Source: Saprospiraceae bacterium
Lineage (GTDB): Bacteria > Bacteroidota > Bacteroidia > Chitinophagales > Saprospiraceae
NCBI GenBank assembly: GCA_017985675.1
Contig: JAGNXB010000008.1
Coordinates: 19,290 to 83,289, forward strand
DNA length: 64,000 nt
Direction of reading: 5' to 3'
Positions within the stretch are counted from its first letter, which is position 1, and each line of letters opens with the position of its first letter. Below, in pieces: positions 54,265 through 61,497 of this stretch. Both the position numbers and the translations under genes were made by a program. The notes under the pieces were generated by a model that was given only the letters and a program-made list of their open reading frames with translations, was not told where the DNA came from and searched no databases.

Positions 54265-54756
54265 ATGGAACCAAAAGTATATGAAGCACTCGTAGACGGT
54301 CATTTGAAATTACCGTTTCCGGTTGGTGAACTGGAGACCCTGGATATTCGACCTGCTGGTCCCGGCCGCTGGCACTTCATTCACGAAGGCAAATCATACC
54401 ATGTAGATGTGGAGATTGAAGATTATGCGGAAAAGCGGTTTGTACTCAAGATTGACGGATTTCGTCATACCGTGAAGCTTTCTGACCCATATGACGTATT
54501 GGTCCAACAACTCGGCCTGGCTAAAAAAGCGGTCCACCAGACCAACCTTATTAAAGCACCAATGCCTGGTCTTATTCGCGAAGTATTGGTTAGTCCCGGA
54601 CAGGAGGTTGTCGCCGGTGAAGCAATCCTTATACTAGAGGCTATGAAAATGGAAAATATTATCAAATCACCTGGGGCAGGAAGGGTAGCATCCATAAATG
54701 CACTGCCTGGAGCCCCCGTTGAAAAGGGTCAAATTCTCATCGTTTTTGAAGAATAA
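54265..54756 (+). CDS. biotin carboxyl carrier-like protein
   Basis: 163 residues from ATG 54265; the longer frame would include the promoter region (TATCTTCG at 54239-54246). An N-terminal beta-rich part (about 1-95) is followed by the biotinyl/lipoyl domain with biotin attachment in EAMKMENIIKSP (Lys about residue 129) and the paired PGLIREVLVSPGQEVVAGEAIL. Such proteins serve acyl-CoA carboxylases; here it is not next to carboxylase subunits. It precedes folA by 67 nt on the same strand. Confidence 0.88.
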   Translation: MEPKVYEALVDGHLKLPFPVGELETLDIRPAGPGRWHFIHEGKSYHVDVEIEDYAEKRFVLKIDGFRHTVKLSDPYDVLVQQLGLAKKAVHQTNLIKAPMPGLIREVLVSPGQEVVAGEAILILEAMKMENIIKSPGAGRVASINALPGAPVEKGQILIVFEE

Positions 54757-54823
54757 AAAAGTTGTTTTCAGGATTAGAAGGAACTTTGTCCTTTCGGTTG
54801 TACAAAATGGATAGCAATAAAAC

Positions 54824-55363
54824 ATGATCATAACTGCAATAGCCGCCGTTGCCCAAAATAGAGTAATCGGCAAAGACAACAAACTGCCCTGGCATCTCCC
54901 GGCCGATTTAAGGTTTTTTAAAAAGACCACAATGGGTCATCACCTTATTATGGGTCGGAAAACCTGGGAAGCACTACCTAATGGTCCACTGCCGGGTCGG
55001 GTGAATGTGGTCATTAGTCGATCGGAAATGAAGGTCCCTGATGGTGTATTTGTCTTTCCGGGTCTCGAACCAGCTTTAGAGTGGGTGTTCCGTCAGGAAG
55101 AAACAGAAGTGTTTATCATCGGCGGAGCTCAGATATATGCGTCCGCGATGCCCATGTTAGATCAAATCTTACTTACCGAGGTAGATACGTCTCCTGAAGG
55201 TGATGCCTACTTCCCGGAGTGGAGGGATAGCGAATGGGAAGAAGTATCCCGTGAAGCACATGAATCGGATGATAAAAACCCGTTTGGATACGCCTTTGTA
55301 CTCCGCGAAAAACGGAAAAAACGCAAGGAAGGCCATAAAGCCTGGCGTAAATTTGACTATTAA
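54824..55363 (+). CDS. folA: dihydrofolate reductase
   Basis: 179 residues. Reduces dihydrofolate with NADPH. Seen: MIITAIAAVAQNRVIGKDNKLPWHLPADLRFFKKTT (active-site Trp and Asp), GHHLIMGRKTWEALP, VNVVISRS, EEETEVFIIGGAQIY, LTEVDTSPEGDAYFP. The last about 20 residues form a Lys/Arg-rich tail (EKRKKRKEGHKAWRKFDY), longer than a plain FolA (about 160). No thymidylate synthase is adjacent in this window. It ends at the convergent repeat block. Confidence 0.95.
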   Translation: MIITAIAAVAQNRVIGKDNKLPWHLPADLRFFKKTTMGHHLIMGRKTWEALPNGPLPGRVNVVISRSEMKVPDGVFVFPGLEPALEWVFRQEETEVFIIGGAQIYASAMPMLDQILLTEVDTSPEGDAYFPEWRDSEWEEVSREAHESDDKNPFGYAFVLREKRKKRKEGHKAWRKFDY

Positions 55364-55369
55364 GGTCGG

Positions 55370-55495
55370 GTTGTGGGTCATGTTTTGGTAAGAAAGGGGT
55401 GAAAGGTAAAGGGTGAAAGGTAAGGGGTGAATGGTAAGAGTGACCTCGACTCCTTTACTCCTCAAAACCTCAAAACCTCAAAACCTCAAACCCTC
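55370..55495. repeat. low-complexity repeat block in a tail-to-tail gap
   Basis: Left half: AAAGGGGTGAAAGGTAAAGGG-type units (55394-55440), inverted relative to the CTTACCCTTTACCCC wording of the 1355-1878 block. Right half: CCTCAAAACC units (55460-55495), ending at the flavin reductase stop codon (55496). Confidence 0.85.
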
Positions 55496-56407
55496 CTACG
55501 AATTCGGCTGGCTCAATTGATCGGCCAAAAAGAGTATACCTGCCGCATCCTCTATCGATCCATCTGCCAGCTTTTGTTTGGCCATTTGGTGTAAACGCTC
55601 AAATAAATTTTCTTCATCTGATTCAATCAATGCCGCAATTTCAGGAATTTCGGCAAAATGGTTAATCGCTTGACGATCAGGCCAGGCGGTAAGGGAGGCT
55701 ATTTCGGCAAGTTCACTTCCTGTTAGCACAGCGCTATGGCGAATGCTCGGAGGCATCTGGTCAAAACCCATTCCCATTACATCCATCGGTTGAAAAAGGG
55801 TGTGGATAGCAGCACCGCTTGCGCGAACATAAAAGGCTCGGCCCATACGTCCAACGAGATCGATACGCTGTGGATCGATGCGGTCCTGATCGTCCAATAC
55901 GGAGGAGCGGACATGGATTTTAACGACTTCACATATAATAAGATGGCCCGCTCCACCCTTGTCGCCCAGGGTGATAATGTCTTTCACTTTACATTCCATA
56001 TGGGCCGGTGATTCGGCGACTCGGAAGGGCCTTACGATATCCGACGCAAGGGGGGTGAGTCCGGCTTTGGCAAATTCATCCACATCCGATGGATATTCGA
56101 TACTAGCCAGGGCCATTTGGCGCATAATGGCAAAATTGACGGCATTGATGACGACTTCTCCGGAGGTACGGATATTATGAAGCGTATCCTTCGTCTGGTT
56201 GTCTTTTACTTTCCGATTTGAGGAAAAAACAAGGATGGGTGGATTAGAACTGAAAGCATTAAAAAAGCTGTAAGGAGCCAGATTGGGGCGTCCCTCCGTA
56301 TCCAGGGTAGAGGCAAAGGCAATGGGTCTGGGCGAGACAATTCCAAGAATGTATTGATGGAGGTCCTTTACGGCAAGTTCGTTGGGGTCTAGGGTGCGGA
56401 AAGACAT
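55496..56407 (-). CDS. flavin reductase-like FMN-binding protein (DIM6/NTAB family)
   Basis: 303 residues. Split-barrel FMN-binding fold: LHQYILGIVSPRPIAFASTLDTEGRPNLAPYSFFNAFSSNPPILVFS, then a GDKGGAGHLIICEVVKIHV region and RIDLVGRMGRAFYVR. The C-terminal about 80 residues (ELAEIASLTAWPDRQAINHFAEIPEIAALIES...) is a helical extension. Such proteins supply reduced flavin or act as oxidoreductases; substrate unknown. Divergent from the dehydrogenase at 56631; stop codon in the repeat block. Confidence 0.88.
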   Translation of the reverse strand: MSFRTLDPNELAVKDLHQYILGIVSPRPIAFASTLDTEGRPNLAPYSFFNAFSSNPPILVFSSNRKVKDNQTKDTLHNIRTSGEVVINAVNFAIMRQMALASIEYPSDVDEFAKAGLTPLASDIVRPFRVAESPAHMECKVKDIITLGDKGGAGHLIICEVVKIHVRSSVLDDQDRIDPQRIDLVGRMGRAFYVRASGAAIHTLFQPMDVMGMGFDQMPPSIRHSAVLTGSELAEIASLTAWPDRQAINHFAEIPEIAALIESDEENLFERLHQMAKQKLADGSIEDAAGILFLADQLSQPNS

Positions 56408-56597
56408 AAAACAGAGATTTTGACGACAACAAAGATCCTGATTTTTTCATAGAGCCAGGGTTGCAATTTGGCGTTTTGTGAAAGTAAGTGTCGGATTGCC
56501 GTCAATATGTGGCCTGATACATCGAGAGACCGGGTTTGTCATCCGTCACCACAGGTTAAACGAATTGTCGACAACGCTATCCTGGTGCACCCTATTT

Positions 56598-56627
56598 TTG
56601 CATAAAGGGTTTGAATCCTTACCTTCG
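56598..56627 (+). promoter_or_regulatory. promoter 3 nt before the 56631 start
   Basis: TTG (56598-56600, within TTTTTG), 19-nt spacer, TACCTTCG (56620-56627), then GGC and ATG (56631). A longer frame from 56478 would read through the promoter, so 56631 is taken as the start. Confidence 0.65.
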
Positions 56628-56630
56628 GGC

Positions 56631-57611
56631 ATGCAGAAGGAAAAAGTGCTGGTCACTGACAGGACACACCCTCTTTTGGTACATGGATTACGTGATTTGG
56701 GCTTTGAGGTTGATGATCGGCCGGAGATTACCCTGGCAGAAGTTCGGGAAATCATCGGATCCTACGTGGGTTTGGTCATGAATAGCAAAATCCGGGTTGA
56801 CAAATCCATGTTGGTCACAGCTAACCAACTCCGCTTTGTAGCTCGCCTTGGATCTGGTCTTGAAATCATTGACCTTCCAGCAGCAGCCGCCCAGGGGATA
56901 GTGGTTTTCAGTGCACCTGAAGGGAATTGTAATGCAGTGGCTGAGCACGCTCTGGGTATGTTACTCTGTTTGGCCAACCACCTACTTCAGGCCGATCGCC
57001 AGGTACGGAAATTCTTGTGGCACCGGGAATCGAACCGTGGCTGGGAACTGGCAGGAAGGACGGTGGGAATTATCGGAGTAGGGCATACCGGGAGTGCATT
57101 TGCGACCAAGTTGCAAGGCTGCGGGGTTAAAATCCTGGGGTACGATAAATATGCAAATGGCTGGAAAACGCATTTGCCATGGGTAACCTCGGCTTCAAAG
57201 GAAGAAGTAATGGCCCAGGCAGATATCATTTCACTCCATTTGCCATTAACGCCTGAAACCAGGCACTATATTGATCAGTCGGTCCTTCAAAACTGTCGGC
57301 CAGGTGTGATTTTGATCAATACAGCCAGAGGTAACCAGGTAAATACCCGGCATCTGATTGCTGCCCTGGAAGCAGGTCATGTTGGTGGAGCTTGTTTGGA
57401 TGTTTTTGAGAATGAACATCCGGATACATTGACCGTAGAAGAAAAGGCGGACTATGCACGCCTTTACACGATGGACAATGTCGTCCTCAGTCCCCATGTG
57501 GCAGGATGGACTTACGAATCGTTGGAACGGATCGCTTCTGTTTTGTTGAAAAAAATTTCCGACTGGCAGAATGAAAAAAAGTTGGAGGTTAAAAAATTAA
57601 CAGACCTTTAA
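56631..57611 (+). CDS. D-isomer-specific 2-hydroxyacid dehydrogenase (phosphoglycerate dehydrogenase-like)
   Basis: 326 residues from ATG 56631. NAD-binding Rossmann fold: RTVGIIGVGHTGSAFATKL...VKILGYDK. Catalytic residues: Arg in LINTARGNQV, Glu in DVFENEHPD, His in LSPHVAGWTYES. N-terminal substrate domain RFVARLGSGLEIIDLPAAAAQGIVVFSAPEGNCNAVAEHALGMLL. Could be 3-phosphoglycerate dehydrogenase for serine synthesis or another 2-hydroxyacid enzyme; the short length (no C-terminal ACT domain) leaves this open. Transcribed away from the flavin reductase. Confidence 0.9.
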   Translation: MQKEKVLVTDRTHPLLVHGLRDLGFEVDDRPEITLAEVREIIGSYVGLVMNSKIRVDKSMLVTANQLRFVARLGSGLEIIDLPAAAAQGIVVFSAPEGNCNAVAEHALGMLLCLANHLLQADRQVRKFLWHRESNRGWELAGRTVGIIGVGHTGSAFATKLQGCGVKILGYDKYANGWKTHLPWVTSASKEEVMAQADIISLHLPLTPETRHYIDQSVLQNCRPGVILINTARGNQVNTRHLIAALEAGHVGGACLDVFENEHPDTLTVEEKADYARLYTMDNVVLSPHVAGWTYESLERIASVLLKKISDWQNEKKLEVKKLTDL

Positions 57612-57788
57612 CTTAAATGAATGAATATCAACACAATATTATTCAATCAACCTGTAGAATAGGCAAAGTGAAGGCCTCTGATAGTGTAAAACTCACGACA
57701 TTCATGTGAATTGGGTTTTTTGACAAGGTTAAATCTTTGTAACATTGCAGGCAGTCTGATAAAACCAAACTTCAAATCTGGATGAATT

Positions 57789-60700
57789 ATGAGGAGATTC
57801 TTTACCTCGCTGACGTTTTTGCTGCTGACTTTCAGCATCCTCGAGGCCCAAACTGGTGCCTCTTCCCTCGCTGGTAACGTGAAGGATGATACAGGTGAAC
57901 CTGTTATCTCCGGCACAGTCAGCATATACAAAGATGGCTCCTTGCTCACGGGCGTGTTGACCGACTTTGATGGGAATTACAACTTTGGCAACGTTGATCC
58001 TGGAAAATATGATGTGGAAGTTTCCTACGTCGGTTTCCAGACTCAACGGGTAGCTGGTGTTGTTGTGCTCGCGGGTCGAACCAACTTCCTGAATTTTGAA
58101 CTTTCTTCTGGTGTAAACCTGGACGAGGTCGTGGTCACGGACTATCGTGTGCCCCTTATCGAACAGGATAACACGACAAGGGGTGGTATCAAAACAGGTG
58201 ATGAAATTCGCAACCTGCCCACAAAGAATATCAATGCCCTGGCCGCTACTACAGCCGGACTTTCATCACAAGATGAAGGGAAAGATATCAACGTGAGGGG
58301 TAGCCGCGCCGGTGCTACCAACTATTACCTGGATGGCATCAGGGTATCAGGCTCACTTCCTCCAGAGACCGAAATTGACCAGTTGCAAGTAATCACCGGT
58401 GGATTTCCTGCGGAGATCGGGGACATCACCGGAGGTGGTATCTCCATTACGACCAAAGGTGCCAGCAAACGCTATTCTGGTCAGGTTGAATTGGAAACAT
58501 CCCAATTTCTGGATGCATTCGGTTATAACTTGATAAATGGCTTTATATCCGGGCCGATTATCAAACGGAAGGACGGTGAATCATTGCTCGGATTCCGACT
58601 ATCTGGTCGTTACCGCAGGATAGAAGAAGATAATCCTGCTGCGACAGGCACCTATGTTGGCCGCCAATCTGTCATTGATAATCTTAAACTCAACCCGGTT
58701 CAATTTATTGGCAGCGCCAATGTACTTGTTCCTACTGCGGAGCAATTAACGAACCAGGATGTCACACTGGAAAAAGCACGCCCAAACGAACGGGAAGAAC
58801 GTTTGGACATTACCTCCAAGTTGGATTTTCGTTTAAGCAAGGAGATTGATCTATCCGTAACGGGTACTTATAATCAGGTCAGAGATCAATTTACACCAAA
58901 CAGTAATGCGGTGCCAGGTGGTTGGAGTTTATTGAACTACAACCGCAATCCGACAAACGAAACAGACCGGTATAGACTGATTGCACGTTTTCGCCACCGC
59001 CTTGGTCGAGGAGCTGGAGAAGGTGCATCGAACTCGGTTATCCAAAATGCATCCTACTACCTGCAGTTTGGAGTGGAATATGATGAATTTGGCACCTCGG
59101 ACCCGATTCACGGTGAAAAACTGTGGGATTATGGGCACCTGGGTAGATTCAACTATGAATATGTTCCTGTATTTGGGACTACAACACCACAGCGGGATCC
59201 AAATGGATTTACATTGGCGAATGGCACATATTATGGATTTACCGGATACAACCGTCAGTTCCAGGGTTACGATCCTACGAATAGTCGCAATCCGGGTCTT
59301 TCCTTATATAATAGTTTAGTGCCTGCTGACAATACGGATGCGGGTGCTTATACTGCTATAAACGGATTTATTCCAGATAATCTTGGTACAATTTACGGTT
59401 TTTACAATAATGTAAATACGGTCTATAATAACTTCCAAAAAGGGACAAATAATATCTACACCTTTACTGGAGGCATGTCTTTTGATCTTCTTCCCGGGGG
59501 CTCTGCTAAAGGTCGACATACCCTTTCTATTGGCGCCATGTATGAGCAACGGGACAACAGGTTTTATACAATTAATCCCAACAGGCTTTGGGTTCTTGCC
59601 GGACTTTATGCCAATGAGCACATTGTTGGTTTTGATTCGCTCAGCCCGATCGGTGTCATTCAAGACACATTATTATTACCCGATTCACTTACTCCGGTCA
59701 ATTTAGTTATTTATGACCCATTGATTGCAGATGTAGAAGGTGAATTTTACAAACGCGTGCGCGAACGATTTAATGTTCCGCTCAACCAATATGTTGAGGT
59801 GGATATGTTGGATCCAAGTGATATGTCGCTTGACTTGTTTTCGTCAAGAGAGCTTACGGATCAGCCCAATATCATGAATTATTATGGGTATGATTATCTG
59901 GGTAATTTGTTGGGTGGGAATGTATCCTTTAATGACTTTTTTTCCCAAACAGATGTTAATGGGCAGCGAACGTTTCCTGTTGCGGCATGGCAACCCACCT
60001 ATTTGGGTTTGTGGTTGCAGGATAAGTTTACTTATAAGGACATCATTTTCCGAGTGGGACTTCGTGCCGACCGATATGATGCCAACACAAAAGTGCTAAA
60101 GGATCAATATTCTCTGTATGATATTATCACGGCGGACGCCTTTTATTCGGAGGTCTTGCAATCAGATCGCCCTTCCAATATTGGAGAGGATTACAAAGTT
60201 TATGTGACACAAGAAGGTGGTAAAGATGTGCAGGCTTATAGAAAGGATGACCAATGGTATTACCCTAACGGGGCTCCTGCTCCGGATGGTCGTTCTATTT
60301 ACGGAACATCTACGGCAAGACCTTATTATCAGCAACAGGATGCTAATATTCGCGATATCCGTTCCAATACCTATGATCCAAATACATCCTTCGAAGATTA
60401 CAAGGCCAAGTTGATTTGGGTTCCTCGTTTGTCCTTCTCTTTCCCTATTTCTCAGGAAGCAAATTTCTTTGCCAACTATGATGTTCTTGTAAGTCGCCCT
60501 ACATCTAATACGATTGTGACGCCTTTACAATATTTCTATTTTGAAGATCAGGGAAGAACGCCTCAAAACAATCCAAATTTGCAGCCGGAAAAAACCATTG
60601 TTTACGAGGTTGGTTTCCAGCAAAAACTGAATAATTCATCGGCTTTGCGCCTGTCAGCCTATTATCGTGAATTACGCGATTTGATTCAGCGCAGGACGAT

Positions 60701-61472
60701 TTTATATGTACCTGCTCCGGTAAGTGCATATGATACTTATGGCAATATTGACTTCGGTACGGTAAAGGCCTTCTCTATTGAATATGATCTACGCAGGACG
60801 GGTAATATTACCGTCAATGCCAACTATACGCTTCAGTTTGCTGATGGCACAGGATCTGATGCCAACTCTCAAAATGGTTTGACTAATCGCGGATTGAACA
60901 TTCGTACACTGTTCCCTTTCAGCTATGACGAAAGACATACCCTGAATGTAATTTTGGACTATCGCTATAGCAGCGGGAAGAAGTATAATGGTCCTCGCTT
61001 ATTTGGCAGGGATATTTTTTCTGATGCTGGAATTAACATACAATCCACTGCAGTATCTGGGCGGCCTTATACACGTAATCTGGTTCCCAGTGAATTTGGT
61101 GGTTCCGGTAATGCAGGAACGATCAATGGCAACAGGCTTCCATGGCGTTTCAATTTGGACCTACGTGTGGATAAACGCTTTAACCTGACATCAAAAACGG
61201 CTGAAAATCCACGACCACTTTGGTTGAATGCCTACCTACGCGTACAGAATGTACTCAACATTCAGAATACGTTGGGTGTTTATTCTGCAAGTGGTTCACC
61301 GGATGACTCCGGTTTCCTTGCTTCCACTTTCGGAAGCTCTGCAATACAAACATTGGTCGACGTAGGTCGTGATCCACAATATTATCTGGATGCCTATAAC
61401 TGGGCTTTAGTAAATCCAGGATTTTTTAACCTTCCACGTAGAATACTCTTAGGTGCCATCTTTGAATTCTAA
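57789..61472 (+). CDS. TonB-dependent outer membrane receptor with carboxypeptidase-like regulatory domain
   Basis: 1227 residues. Signal peptide MRRFFTSLTFLLLTFSILEA. Regulatory domain (SSLAGNVKDDTGEPVISGTVSIYKDG...YDVEVSYVGFQTQRVAGVVV), a plug with VNLDEVVVTDYRVPLIEQDNTT, ATTAGLSSQDEGKDINVRGSRAGATNYYLDGIRV and DQLQVITGGFPAEIGDITGGGIS, then a large barrel ending in LGAIFEF, with C-terminal Phe as expected for outer membrane insertion. SusC-like in organisation; no SusD gene follows. Probably an operon with the next gene, 25 nt later. Confidence 0.93.
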   Translation: MRRFFTSLTFLLLTFSILEAQTGASSLAGNVKDDTGEPVISGTVSIYKDGSLLTGVLTDFDGNYNFGNVDPGKYDVEVSYVGFQTQRVAGVVVLAGRTNFLNFELSSGVNLDEVVVTDYRVPLIEQDNTTRGGIKTGDEIRNLPTKNINALAATTAGLSSQDEGKDINVRGSRAGATNYYLDGIRVSGSLPPETEIDQLQVITGGFPAEIGDITGGGISITTKGASKRYSGQVELETSQFLDAFGYNLINGFISGPIIKRKDGESLLGFRLSGRYRRIEEDNPAATGTYVGRQSVIDNLKLNPVQFIGSANVLVPTAEQLTNQDVTLEKARPNEREERLDITSKLDFRLSKEIDLSVTGTYNQVRDQFTPNSNAVPGGWSLLNYNRNPTNETDRYRLIARFRHRLGRGAGEGASNSVIQNASYYLQFGVEYDEFGTSDPIHGEKLWDYGHLGRFNYEYVPVFGTTTPQRDPNGFTLANGTYYGFTGYNRQFQGYDPTNSRNPGLSLYNSLVPADNTDAGAYTAINGFIPDNLGTIYGFYNNVNTVYNNFQKGTNNIYTFTGGMSFDLLPGGSAKGRHTLSIGAMYEQRDNRFYTINPNRLWVLAGLYANEHIVGFDSLSPIGVIQDTLLLPDSLTPVNLVIYDPLIADVEGEFYKRVRERFNVPLNQYVEVDMLDPSDMSLDLFSSRELTDQPNIMNYYGYDYLGNLLGGNVSFNDFFSQTDVNGQRTFPVAAWQPTYLGLWLQDKFTYKDIIFRVGLRADRYDANTKVLKDQYSLYDIITADAFYSEVLQSDRPSNIGEDYKVYVTQEGGKDVQAYRKDDQWYYPNGAPAPDGRSIYGTSTARPYYQQQDANIRDIRSNTYDPNTSFEDYKAKLIWVPRLSFSFPISQEANFFANYDVLVSRPTSNTIVTPLQYFYFEDQGRTPQNNPNLQPEKTIVYEVGFQQKLNNSSALRLSAYYRELRDLIQRRTILYVPAPVSAYDTYGNIDFGTVKAFSIEYDLRRTGNITVNANYTLQFADGTGSDANSQNGLTNRGLNIRTLFPFSYDERHTLNVILDYRYSSGKKYNGPRLFGRDIFSDAGINIQSTAVSGRPYTRNLVPSEFGGSGNAGTINGNRLPWRFNLDLRVDKRFNLTSKTAENPRPLWLNAYLRVQNVLNIQNTLGVYSASGSPDDSGFLASTFGSSAIQTLVDVGRDPQYYLDAYNWALVNPGFFNLPRRILLGAIFEF

Positions 61473-61497
61473 TCGTTCATTGTTTAAATTAGCTGTA

